From the NCBI RefSeq assembly GCF_000264495.1, contig NC_017954.1, positions 62,001 to 126,000 on the forward strand: a stretch of DNA of 64,000 nt. Reading direction: 5' to 3'. Source of the stretch: Thermogladius calderae 1633 (GTDB lineage: Archaea; Thermoproteota; Thermoprotei_A; Sulfolobales; Desulfurococcaceae). The notes under the pieces are model-generated. The model searched no databases, was not told the DNA's origin, and saw nothing but the letters and a program-made list of their open reading frames with translations. The position numbers and the translations under genes were made by a program. Positions 41,196-48,854 of this stretch are shown in pieces; positions within the stretch are counted from its first letter, which is position 1, and the number at the start of each line of letters is the position of its first letter.

Positions 41196-42872
41196 CTAGT
41201 CGCGAGTGCGGAAGATCTTAAGTGGTCTGGATGGTATTGTCTTGAGTCCCGCCAAGAACAGGTAATAGGCTACTGTGGCGAACACTCCGAGTTTAAGCAG
41301 TACTCCTAGTGTGTCTAGCAGACCCGCAACGGACGGAGGGGTAAACTGTTGGCTGTCTAGAACTCTTTTTATGGCCTCTAGCGCGGCAACCGTGGACTCG
41401 AGGCTTGTCTCGCCAGGTACTAAATATACCCTGACATATAGTTGAGAAGTGGTGGACCTGTCTCTTATCAAGACGGGTAATAGGGCGGCTGCTATCGTAC
41501 AGCTCGTATTCCACTTGCTAGCCTGCACGAGATACACGTGTACACCGTTCACATCTTGAACCCATGATCTTACAACACTGTATCCTTCCAAGCTGAGGTC
41601 ATAGTTCCACGCGTGTAGGAGTGTGGGTGTCTCGGCGACCTCAACGACCGCGTGATAGGATGCCTTATTACTGCTGAAGGTCACGTGCCTCACGTTCAGT
41701 ACGCCTAGTAGGCCCGCCGTAGCAGGGTCGCTCCAGGCACTCTCGATCTTGAAGCCCGCGAAAATGTAGTTCTCGGGCCTTGACACAAAGTCCCAGGCGC
41801 TGACTCCCGGGGAAGTTATCGTGTACCCCCACGAAGTGTTTATGGGGCTTAAAACCGCTACCAGCGTCGTGAAAGCGAGCAGTAGCAGTAGTACTAGACC
41901 GGTTACAGCCCTCACGCCCGCGTCGGCTTTACCGCGAGAGGCCTCTTTACTACCGGGAGTATCGGAGATAAACGACCCGGATACCAGGTATACGGCGAAA
42001 ATAGACGAGGCCGCTACATATATTATAGTGGGGGTGTAGCTGAGAGCACCCCAGGCGAGGGGGATACCTTCATACCTTACCGCCTCGACCAGGACGACCG
42101 CTCTCAACATTTCGCCGACAAAACCGATCAGGAGCCCTACTGCGACAGATAGTAGGGCGAGCACGCTCTTCCGTCTAAGGCTCAAAGTATTCCTAGAAAC
42201 TACCCAGAGTACCACTGGCAGCAGTGCAATCGTCGACGTGAGAGGGGTGTACCCGAGACGTATTGATACCAGTGGCACCTCCACGGGACCGTAACTAGTG
42301 TGGACAGTTATCTGCCCGAAGCCGTCTCCGTAATTAAACGTCGAACCGGTTATCCCCGCCGCGATCTCTCCCGCTGCTCTCGAAAAGACTTGCGCCGCGT
42401 TGTCGAGGGAGCTCGCCGGGATCGGCGTTAACAGCAGTACTAAGAGGTAGGGTACAAGGGCTCTCGTGCTAGTTGGTGTGAATATGAACAGTAGTGTGGA
42501 GAATACAAGTAGGCTGAAGCTCAGACCCCGGTAGAAAGTCGTGTACTCACCTACTAGGGGGGCTACCAGGTAGAAGAACACCGAGAACAAGACCAGCAGT
42601 AGTGTCGCGAGGACCTTACTAACACTGACCTCGAACCTGAAGACCTCGTCTCTCAAGGCAAGGTAGAGCACTAACACCGCGTTGCCTAGAGCGATTAACA
42701 AGTAGGAGTGTACGTCGCCGAGTATTACTATGGCTACATCCCTCACGTAGTCCCTGTATAGCGTGGAAATAAGGAGAGCAACTATGCCAGCTAGTCCAGT
42801 TAAACCGATGAAGAACGCTCTACGAGAGGTCGTGTCCGGGGGTGCGCTCTCCAGCCCTGGCACATCCACCAC
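41196..42872 (-). CDS. Archaeosortase/exosortase-like polytopic membrane protein lacking the catalytic Cys
   Basis: 558 residues, ~10 membrane helices, then an extracellular domain (~330-540) and a last TM. The core reads like the exosortase family: TPIPASSLDNAAQVFSRAAGEIAAG at 149-173, then VEVPLVSIRLGYTPLTSTIALLP (198-219), where exosortases have their active-site Cys-Ser-Gly, and GEMLRAVVLVEA (253-264) with the conserved Arg at 257. The Cys position here is Gly/Tyr and a matching His is not evident. Exosortases process and anchor secreted proteins. A homologue without the Cys may be non-peptidase. GTG/ATG start uncertain (MVDVPGLES). Family assignment is tentative. Confidence 0.5.
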   Translation of the reverse strand: MVDVPGLESAPPDTTSRRAFFIGLTGLAGIVALLISTLYRDYVRDVAIVILGDVHSYLLIALGNAVLVLYLALRDEVFRFEVSVSKVLATLLLVLFSVFFYLVAPLVGEYTTFYRGLSFSLLVFSTLLFIFTPTSTRALVPYLLVLLLTPIPASSLDNAAQVFSRAAGEIAAGITGSTFNYGDGFGQITVHTSYGPVEVPLVSIRLGYTPLTSTIALLPVVLWVVSRNTLSLRRKSVLALLSVAVGLLIGFVGEMLRAVVLVEAVRYEGIPLAWGALSYTPTIIYVAASSIFAVYLVSGSFISDTPGSKEASRGKADAGVRAVTGLVLLLLLAFTTLVAVLSPINTSWGYTITSPGVSAWDFVSRPENYIFAGFKIESAWSDPATAGLLGVLNVRHVTFSSNKASYHAVVEVAETPTLLHAWNYDLSLEGYSVVRSWVQDVNGVHVYLVQASKWNTSCTIAAALLPVLIRDRSTTSQLYVRVYLVPGETSLESTVAALEAIKRVLDSQQFTPPSVAGLLDTLGVLLKLGVFATVAYYLFLAGLKTIPSRPLKIFRTRD

Positions 42873-42937
42873 GCCGCGGGTCTAAGCTGAGCCTCTGGAT
42901 AGTCTCCTAGTTGCGGGTAAAAAACTACTCTCGATCC

Positions 42938-43432
42938 TTACGCCCGCCCTTTGGAGCCCCTGAACTCCCCGTCTATGGACTTAAGTCTCTCGATGTTCTC
43001 TAGTTCGGAGGCGTCGGGGGCCTTTACGGATAGCCAGGCGTCTATGATCTCCCTGGCGAGAATGTCTGTTACGAGCCTGCCACTCATCGCCAGCACATTT
43101 GCGTCGTTCCACAACCTAGCACCGCGCGCGGTCTCGGGGTCGTTGCAGAGAGCAGCCCTGACACCTGGGATCTTGTTCGCCGCGATCGAGACGCCCGTCC
43201 CCGTGTAGCACACCACCACCCCGAAGTCGGCCTCACCCCGGGCGACGGCTAAGCCCACTTCTCTCGCTACCAGCGGCCACGGCTCCGGCTTACCAGTCTT
43301 CAGGGCGCCTACCACTACTACCTCGAAGCCCTTCCTCCTGAGGTGCTCAACCGCCTCCCTAGCACAAGCGTACAAGTCGTCCGAGCCGACTATAGCCCTT
43401 GGCAAAATCGCATCCCTACCTATACGCAACAT
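42938..43432 (-). CDS. rpiB: Ribose-5-phosphate isomerase B / LacAB family
   Basis: 164 residues. Features: AIVGSDDLYACAREAVEHLRR (usually GSDHAG with catalytic Asp; here GSDD), VVVCYTGTGVSIAANKIPGVRAALCND, the anion-hole/GTG segment of RpiB, and DANVLAMSGRLV. The catalytic Cys of typical RpiB lies in the CGTG context; here it reads CYTGTG. The enzyme isomerises ribose 5-phosphate or a related sugar phosphate. The window also encodes RpiA, so this copy may act on a different sugar (allose-6-P or similar). ATG start. Confidence 0.75.
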   Translation of the reverse strand: MLRIGRDAILPRAIVGSDDLYACAREAVEHLRRKGFEVVVVGALKTGKPEPWPLVAREVGLAVARGEADFGVVVCYTGTGVSIAANKIPGVRAALCNDPETARGARLWNDANVLAMSGRLVTDILAREIIDAWLSVKAPDASELENIERLKSIDGEFRGSKGRA

Positions 43433-43780
43433 GGTCTTAGTGCCTTAAATTCGTTGGTCGAGAACGTGTCCTCGAACAGGCCTTTCTCTTGGACGGCATC
43501 AATGGCAGTTGTACTCTACTCGTCGGCCTCGCCGAGACCTACCACCTCTCTTTACGAGCTCGTACTCACCCCCTCAGCGATTTTCTAGACCCCTCGAGAG
43601 CTCCAGCTGCCTAAGGCCGTCCCGGTCTCTACTGGAAGCGCCTACAGGACGCAGACAACAATAGACATTCACCATAAAACAGTATTCCAACGAACAACCG
43701 AGAAGAAACCCCAGCGTCTACTCCGTTGAAGCAAGCGGCGAACTCTACTCTCGCTCTGCTAATAGCGAGTTTAGCCTCGA
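43433..43780. other. Spacer, nothing recognised
   Basis: About 350 bases between rpiB and tRNA-Arg. Both strands were read; frames are short and interrupted. A minus-strand GTTTTATGG tract near 43673 could be a promoter for rpiB. Just left of the tRNA there is a short inverted repeat (ctcgct att agcgag) near 43750-43769. Confidence 0.3.
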
Positions 43781-43855
43781 CGGGCCCGCCGGGACTTGAA
43801 CCCGGGACCTCCGGCTCCGAAGGCCGGCGCCCTATCCAAGCTAGGCGACGGGCCC
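43781..43855 (-). tRNA. tRNA-Arg(TCG)
   Basis: Minus-strand acceptor GGGCCCG (43855-43849) pairs with CGGGCCC (43788-43782), discriminator G. Anticodon stem CCGGC/GCCGG, loop CTTCGGA, anticodon TCG. T loop TTCAAGT. No intron. Confidence 0.92.
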
Positions 43856-43910
43856 TAATCTAGTAGTGTCTTATGAACTGTAATTAACTTTTGAGGACTG
43901 CTACGAGCAG

Positions 43911-43995
43911 TGCGGGGGGTGGGATTCGAACCCACGCAGGCCTACGCCATCGGGTCCTAAGCCCGACCCCTTTGACCTAGCTCGGGCACCCCCGC
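43911..43995 (-). tRNA. tRNA-Leu(TAG)
   Basis: Class II tRNA of 85 bases with a long variable arm. Acceptor GCGGGGG (43995-43989) pairs with CCCCCGC (43918-43912), discriminator A. Anticodon loop CTTAGGA, anticodon TAG. Identical to the tRNA-Leu at 60763 except for the wobble base. Confidence 0.93.
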
Positions 43996-44000
43996 TCTAA

Positions 44001-45428
44001 TTATTTCTGTTGATTCTTCCACGGGTTATAAACGTGAGCGGTAGGGTTGCTTCTAACCTTCTCGACTTCCTCGAGCGCTCTCCTGTAGAGACTTTCGCTG
44101 AGCGCCTTGCTCCTCCACGCATCTTCCAGTTTATCGAGGTCTACGACCTCGGGTACCCCGTCTCTCCTGACCACGACATCTACCTCCAGGTCCAGGTACT
44201 CGACTACACCCTCCCCGACGTCCGGGGGCGTGTTGATGTTCACGTACGTGCCCAGGTAGTCCGAGCCCCTGTAGTAGTTGTGGGATATGGTCCAAGACGA
44301 CGTGTCCACCACCATGTAGTCCACGTCCCCGGGCATCTTCTCCACCCCCAGCCCGTCATATACACCACCTGACCTCATTACCCTCTTGAAGACGAGGGTC
44401 AGCCCTCCCCGCCCCGCCTCCACTTTCTCTAGCACACCGGGTGAGAGCTTTACGACCCCTCCGTCCGGCTTAACCTGCCTGAACGAGAACTCCCGCCCGA
44501 CCTGCTTGTACACCAGGTAGCTGGAGAGTAGGGCTGTGCTCTCCCTCGTTATCGCCTTATTGGACAGCAGGTACTCGGTGTAGTCCACTACCTCGTCTAA
44601 CCCCATGTACTTCAGCTGGTGGTGCCCCATCGCTGTCGGGGCGACCCTACCCCTCAACTCGTCCAGCCTAGCCTTCGCAGGCGACGTCAGGTATACTAGG
44701 GCTATGGACTCGCCCTCGTACAGCACTCCCACGTCGCCCCCGCTCTTCAGCTTCGCCTCGAAATCCCTCAAAACCCCGAGTAAAAAGTCGATCTCCCTAG
44801 ACACCTCGTGCGGGTCTGCGTACTGGCTGTTACTCCTGAACCTCACGCCTAGACCAGACCCCACGAGCTTGGAGACCGCCAGCGCCGAGAGCTCTGCTTT
44901 CTTCGCCGGGTCTCTGATGAACTCCGAGAACTCTATCTTTCCTCCTTTAATGAGGGAGACGTAGAGCCCGTCGAACCTCAGCTCCCTGGAGACTACGGCC
45001 CTCTCCCCCCTCCTAAACGAGGGCCTTGCAACGGACACGACCACGAGGTCGCCCTCTCTTCCGTGGCACGCGCGCAGGACCCCCTCAACCCCGCCCGGTA
45101 GCTCTAGTACACACCCGCCCTCCTCGAGCCTGCTGACCCGCGCCCTCACCACGGCATGGAGACCAGGCCTCCCCCACCAGACCACTACGTCCCGTAGCTC
45201 CGTGGTGATCGAGTCCAACACTTCTCTGACCCCTTCAGGCTTGCCGAGGACTACGAGCGTGCTCGGCTCCTCGGAGTCCTTCACAGTGACCTCGGCAGGG
45301 GAGGTGTCGAAGGGTATCCCCAGCCTCTCTCTGATCACACCCGACGCTTGTACGACCCTGAAGCCCCTCAACAGGAACAGGTAGGAGAGCGCAGTTGACG
45401 AGATACCTCTGACTCTGACGCTCGTCAA
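44001..45428 (-). CDS. fau-1: RNA-binding protein/ribonuclease FAU-1 (RNase E/G-like, DUF402)
   Basis: 475 residues. The N-terminal half is RNase E/G-like, with a VVVWWGRPGLHAVV region, an S1-like segment (VLELPGGVEGVLRACHGREGDLVVVSVARP) and GLGVRFRSNSQYADPHEVSREI, the catalytic-domain strand of the RNase E/G family. The C-terminal part is a DUF402 domain (DYMVVDTSSWTISHNYYRG, YVNINTPPDVGEGVVEYLDLEVDVVV). Archaeal FAU-1 binds AU-rich RNA and has been reported to trim rRNA precursors. ATG start. It is followed 5 bases away by tRNA-Leu on the same strand. Confidence 0.85.
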   Translation of the reverse strand: MTSVRVRGISSTALSYLFLLRGFRVVQASGVIRERLGIPFDTSPAEVTVKDSEEPSTLVVLGKPEGVREVLDSITTELRDVVVWWGRPGLHAVVRARVSRLEEGGCVLELPGGVEGVLRACHGREGDLVVVSVARPSFRRGERAVVSRELRFDGLYVSLIKGGKIEFSEFIRDPAKKAELSALAVSKLVGSGLGVRFRSNSQYADPHEVSREIDFLLGVLRDFEAKLKSGGDVGVLYEGESIALVYLTSPAKARLDELRGRVAPTAMGHHQLKYMGLDEVVDYTEYLLSNKAITRESTALLSSYLVYKQVGREFSFRQVKPDGGVVKLSPGVLEKVEAGRGGLTLVFKRVMRSGGVYDGLGVEKMPGDVDYMVVDTSSWTISHNYYRGSDYLGTYVNINTPPDVGEGVVEYLDLEVDVVVRRDGVPEVVDLDKLEDAWRSKALSESLYRRALEEVEKVRSNPTAHVYNPWKNQQK

Positions 45429-45453
45429 AAAGGTGAACCCCGTTCAGGACCAG

Positions 45454-45732
45454 CTAGTCGTGTATTGTCTCTAGGATCGCGATGACCTGCCAGATCTTCG
45501 TCCTAGCCGACAGCGGCATGTTGGGGTCTTGGCTGACCTGGTCGAGCACGCTCACGGCGTTGGCCGCCCTCACGCCAGGCGTAAGGTTCTCGCTCCTCAG
45601 GTAGTTCAGCGCCTCGGTGGCAGCCCTCCTTATGTTCCTGGGGACAGCCGTGTCGTTGATGATGGAGAGCAGCAGGTATATCGCGTTGTTGATCTTGGCA
45701 GTATTATCGGGCACCCTCACCCCGGAGGACAC
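45454..45732 (-). CDS. UPF0147 protein
   Basis: About 92 residues of helix-rich sequence with the UPF0147 core LSIINDTAVPRNIRRAATEAL, LRSENLTPGVRAANAVSVLDQV and NMPLSARTKIWQVIAILE. Function unknown; conserved in most archaea. GTG at 45732 is chosen because it is preceded by GGTGGTC and gives the usual family length; the open frame upstream to 45789 starts in a poor context. A TTTTAAT tract near 45775 could be its promoter. Located directly upstream of the FAU-1 gene in the same orientation. Confidence 0.8.
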   Translation of the reverse strand: MSSGVRVPDNTAKINNAIYLLLSIINDTAVPRNIRRAATEALNYLRSENLTPGVRAANAVSVLDQVSQDPNMPLSARTKIWQVIAILETIHD

Positions 45733-45857
45733 GCCGACCACCCCCACTTCTCTAATGTGTAAATGGCGATTAAAACAGTGTAGGGGCACCGCCCCGAAGA
45801 CTGCCGTATGCTCCTGGCCCGCGCGGCACGGGTCGGCGCCGAGATAGAAATGGAGCG

Positions 45858-45874
45858 CCCGGCTTATAGCCGGG
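45858..45874. terminator. Compact 7-bp hairpin downstream of tnpB
   Basis: CCCGGCT, a 3-base loop TAT, and AGCCGGG form a perfect stem. It lies past the 3' end of tnpB, about 180 bases downstream. It may be a terminator, a transposon-end hairpin or part of a guide-RNA 3' region; no poly-T tract is attached. Confidence 0.45.
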
Positions 45875-45908
45875 AGAAACAGATGTGAACGGGGAAAAAC
45901 TGTTTGAG

Positions 45909-46053
45909 TCAGGCGGTGGAGGAGAATCCCACGCTTATTACGTAGGACTCCCCGCCCTCGCTCATTACTATTTTGAGCTTGTGTTTGAGGTAGCCCGGAG
46001 GAGACACGCCGTTAACCGAGACCGCTACGAGCGTTTCCCCATCCACGGTGCTT
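45909..46053 (-). other. Coding-like fragment downstream of tnpB
   Basis: Minus-strand frame after the tnpB stop reads TVDGETLVAVSVNGVSPPG, then YLKHKLKIVMSEGGES and ends YVISVGFSSTA before TGA. It looks like a beta-rich protein tail without a start, so it could be the 3' part of a gene split by the element, or chance reading within the element's 3' region. Confidence 0.3.
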
Positions 46054-47340
46054 TTAATTGGTTTCAATTACTTTTAATTCCGTGGGTGGGGTTGGCCCTT
46101 GGTGCGGGTTCACTAGCTTCACCCGCACCTCATGGGGCCCCGTCGAGCCCAACGCCACGGGGCTCCCATCTGCGGTCAGGTGCTTCAACCCTATGTTTAC
46201 GGCCCCGACGACGTCCCTGTCTAGGGTCAGCCCGTTGCTCAGCCTGGCCAGCCTTAGGACGACCTTGGCTACCCTCACCCTCCTCCCTCTCACCGCAACG
46301 CGGATCACAGAGGGGGCGTAGCCCTTGATGGGCTCCCCGCTGAAGGGATCCCTCGAGGAGGAGTACGCCTCCGGCACCTCGACGACGTGTATGGGCTTGT
46401 TGTCCAGTACCTCCACCAGCTTCGAGACGCTCCACTGGTGGATCCTGTGCCTGAGGTTGTTGCTCCCCGCCCTGCTAACAAGCCTTCTCTTGCCCTTGTG
46501 AACATTTCCAACAACCACGACGGCGCTGTTTATATAAGCCAGCTCCTCGATGAACCTGGCGACCTTGTAGATAATGTCCGTCTTCCTCTCCCCCTCCCTC
46601 AGCTTCCTAAGTGCTTTCTTCACGCTCCTATCCTTTGTCGACTTGCCCCCAGTTATTCTCTTCCTCCTCTCAGAGTAGGCAATAACTATCCTACCTAGGT
46701 TAGTTTCAATTCTGTAGACGTCGCCGAGCCTTCCGTTCCTGAATACCGCCAGCGTGACGTTGTTCTCATTAACATCGACAGCAATGACATTGTTAGGGTT
46801 GTAGGAGACCTCGAAAACCCTCCTGAACGTCAAGTATACGAGAATCCTCTTACCAGCGGGCTTGAGCTTGAGTTCACTAGACAGTTTCCACCCACCGTAG
46901 AGATACCTCACCAACTGTCTAGTATACCTCAGGTTAAGCCTAATCCAGCCCCTATGAGTCCTGAGCTCCACGTCACCACCAACCAGCCTCCAATCCTGCG
47001 AGTCAGAGTAGGTCACCGTGATGTTCTTCACCACCGGCTTGTCGCCCTGCGCGAGCCCCTTCTTCTTCAACCTCAGGAAGCTCCTAGCCCTCCTGACCGC
47101 GTCGCGGTAGCAGCCCTTGATCACCCTGGTCGGTAGCCAGGGGTACTCCTCCCTGAACCTGCTGTAGAACACCCTGTGTAGGGTGGCCTGCGAGGCGTTG
47201 TGCTCGACCGCGTATTCGACCATCTCCTGGAGCATGGCTCTGTATGCTTCAAAGACCTCCCTAAGCGCTCGCCTGCCAGCACTATTAACCCAGCCTTCTA
47301 AGACTACTGTCCTCTTAAGGGTCTTTAACAGCTTGCTCAA
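46054..47340 (-). CDS. tnpB: IS607-type TnpB without RuvC-II Glu or zinc finger
   Basis: 428 residues. Transposon-encoded RNA-guided nuclease family. The helical N-terminal half (EAYRAMLQEMVEYAVEHNASQ, EYPWLPTRVIKGCYRDAVRRA) and wedge-like strands are intact. RuvC-I Asp is at 189 (IAVDVNENN). The strand where the RuvC-II Glu belongs reads AVVVVGNVHKG, Gly 278-Asn 279 instead of Glu-Asp. The CxxC zinc knuckles between RuvC-II and III are replaced by SSSRDPFSGEPIKGYAPS. RuvC-III Asp 376 (LTLDRDVVGAVNI) is kept. So nuclease activity is doubtful unless another acidic residue substitutes. TTG start overlaps the tnpA remnant, as in IS607. Confidence 0.85.
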   Translation of the reverse strand: MSKLLKTLKRTVVLEGWVNSAGRRALREVFEAYRAMLQEMVEYAVEHNASQATLHRVFYSRFREEYPWLPTRVIKGCYRDAVRRARSFLRLKKKGLAQGDKPVVKNITVTYSDSQDWRLVGGDVELRTHRGWIRLNLRYTRQLVRYLYGGWKLSSELKLKPAGKRILVYLTFRRVFEVSYNPNNVIAVDVNENNVTLAVFRNGRLGDVYRIETNLGRIVIAYSERRKRITGGKSTKDRSVKKALRKLREGERKTDIIYKVARFIEELAYINSAVVVVGNVHKGKRRLVSRAGSNNLRHRIHQWSVSKLVEVLDNKPIHVVEVPEAYSSSRDPFSGEPIKGYAPSVIRVAVRGRRVRVAKVVLRLARLSNGLTLDRDVVGAVNIGLKHLTADGSPVALGSTGPHEVRVKLVNPHQGPTPPTELKVIETN

Positions 47341-47521
47341 CGGCCTCCACCACCTTCCTGTACTTGCGGCTACGCTTGCCGTAGATTTTGCCGGCGAAGC
47401 TGGTGACGATCGCCATTAGGTCCTCGACTAGCTCCTGGTAGTAGTCTTTGGGCTCCTGGTCGAAAACGACTACTACTCTCACACCATATGCCTCGAAGAG
47501 CTTCTCGAGATAGGTAAAGCC
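47315..47521 (-). pseudogene. tnpA: C-terminal remnant of IS607 serine recombinase (tnpA)
   Basis: Minus-strand frame from 47521: GFTYLEKLFEAYGVRVVVVF, DQEPKDYYQELVEDLMAIVT, SFAGKIYGKRSRKYRKVVEA then VEQAVKDP and TAA. These are the end of the catalytic domain and the arm helix of IS607-family serine recombinases. The N-terminal HTH and the catalytic serine part are absent; the frame begins abruptly at the junction with the VWA-type gene fragment. Its tail overlaps the tnpB TTG start by 26 bases. Confidence 0.75.
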
Positions 47522-47894
47522 TGTCGGCGAACAAGCAGTCTAGGATGTCGTTCACCACGGCGTCGGCGGCGATGTTGGAGACCATGCTAACCGTCTGCGG
47601 GTCGAGGTCGCTGAACATCCGCTTCAGCTCCTTGGTCATGCCGACGTGGTCGAAGACGATGTGCAAGAGGACGTGGGAGAGGACATAGGGCTCCGTGTCC
47701 TTGAAGTCCGCGACACGTGGCGTTAAGGATATCGCCTTCCCGTCTGTCCACGCTGGAGCCGGCGGTTCGTAATCTGGTACTATGAAGACCTCGGTTTTCT
47801 TTAGTAATTCGGCGAGGATTGGCAAACCCCCCGTCAGCAGGCTCTCCACCGACTGCTCGTACAAGGCCCTGCCTAACTTGTAGAGGTCGTCCAC
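47521..47894 (-). pseudogene. Interrupted VWA-like metallopeptidase-domain gene (DUF2201 type), 5' part
   Basis: From GTG 47894, with GGAGGGAGAGGG directly upstream, the frame encodes ~124 residues: IVPDYEPPAPAWTDGKAISL, then YVLSHVLLHIVFDHVGMTKEL with an HxxxH-x-x-x-x-H zinc-like site, and VSMVSNIAADAVVNDILDCLF. This is the N-terminal metallopeptidase-like half of DUF2201/VWA proteins, which usually pair with a MoxR ATPase. At ~47521 the sequence switches frame into tnpA, so the VWA half has been lost or displaced by the insertion. The ORF continues out of frame into tnpA sequence, but that tail is not real protein. Confidence 0.7.
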
Positions 47895-47974
47895 CCCTCT
47901 CCCTCCTTCTGTGTAGTCCTCGGGCTTAGGCGGCCCCTCGCGGGGCTAGGTGGTCCGGCCGCGGGCATACCCGC

Positions 47975-48226
47975 CTACCCCTGCGAGACATGCCTTGAGA
48001 CGCCGCTCGCCCCCAGAATGCTGTTTATAGTCCCCTCTAGGGTCCTCCGCCTCGTCCACAGGGTTTTTGACACCCCCGCGGGCTCACGGGCGACCGTCGA
48101 GTTCAACGACGGGGGACCCCCGTCCAGGGGTAGCCCGCCTAGGCTCGGAGCAGCACCTACACCGCCCGGGCGGCCCGGTAGCCTCTCAAACACTCGGCCC
48201 CGACCATCTGTAAAAATTTTCCTCAA
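47975..48226 (-). mobile_element. tnpB-tail relic, copy B
   Basis: Minus-strand reading gives GRPGGVGAAPSLGGLPLDGG, PPSLNSTVAREPAGVSKTLW and TRRRTLEGT, which lines up residue by residue with relic A (LDGSPVPLGSTAAREP, DLWARRKSLDAT). On DNA the shared backbone on the plus strand includes TCCGCCTCG-CCACAGG, TCACGGGCG, GTCGAG and GGAGCAG, with the same spacing as relic A. Like relic A it contains only a tnpB C-terminal tail. It lies ~80 bases upstream of the interrupted VWA gene. Confidence 0.55.
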
Positions 48227-48244
48227 TATTACTTATAAACGTTT

Positions 48245-48440
48245 AACCCACGCTCTCTTGGAAAATCTAATGGTACGCTTTGCTAGTGGTGTAGCGGGTC
48301 GTGAGGGTCGCGGTCGTACGGGGGGAGGCCGACAACGCGGCTGGGGGAGGGGGAGGCGTATGCCAGGGGGGTCGTTGAGTACCTGGAATAGAAGCCCCCG
48401 TGCCGAGGGGCCCTCGCTGGCGCTAGCTTGCAATTAAAAC
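48245..48440 (+). other. G-rich region with a coding-like tail
   Basis: A strongly G-rich stretch on the plus strand. One frame ends RLGEGEAYARGVVEYLE then TAG (about 48338-48393); a neighbouring frame contributes RVAVVRGEADNAA just before, as if one gene tail had been frame-shifted. It may be a decayed gene next to the relics or a structured RNA; neither can be proven by eye. Confidence 0.25.
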
Positions 48441-48464
48441 CCTCTATAGATATTTGGTATCCAT

Positions 48465-48854
48465 GTGTGGTCTGACTTGGTGGAGGCTGAAGTAGACCCC
48501 GTCAAGAAGATGGCCGAGCTTATCAAGGCCGGGGCGGTAATGCTGGCCGAGACATGCCCTTACCCGGGCTGCGGCCTCCCTCTGTTCAGGCTGAAGACGG
48601 GTGAGGTGGTCTGCCCCGTCCACGGTAGGGTCTACTTGGTCAAGACCGAGGAAGAGGCCAGGGCGGTGAAGACCTCTGTGAGCCTGGCCATGACGCTGGA
48701 CAGGATTGAGGAGAGGGCCTTGATGGAGATGAACGCCATGCTGAGCGAGAGGGGGGAGATAGACCCCACCGAGCTGATAAGGTGGCTTGAGGTCGTCGAG
48801 AGGGTGAGGAGGATCAAGAGCGTCATCGCGTCTAGGCCTTCCTCTACGAAGTGA
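48465..48854 (+). CDS. ZNRD2/Sjogren autoantigen-type zinc-ribbon protein (COG1645)
   Basis: 129 residues: helix KKMAELIKAGAVMLAETCPYPGCGLPLFRL, second knuckle EVVCPVHGRVYLV, then a helical tail with EERALMEMNAMLSERG and LIRWLEVVERVRRI. The spacing C-x4-C ... C-x2-H is the zinc site of the SSSCA1/ZNRD2-like archaeal proteins, which have no known biochemical role. GTG start with a TATAGATATTT tract ~25 bases upstream. Its 3' end overlaps the convergent tmk gene by 11 bases. Confidence 0.75.
   Translation: MWSDLVEAEVDPVKKMAELIKAGAVMLAETCPYPGCGLPLFRLKTGEVVCPVHGRVYLVKTEEEARAVKTSVSLAMTLDRIEERALMEMNAMLSERGEIDPTELIRWLEVVERVRRIKSVIASRPSSTK

Noticed and set aside
45885-46328. Plus-strand open frame of 147 residues across the tnpB 3' end
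   Set aside because: Its second half is the antisense of tnpB with no archaeal protein features.
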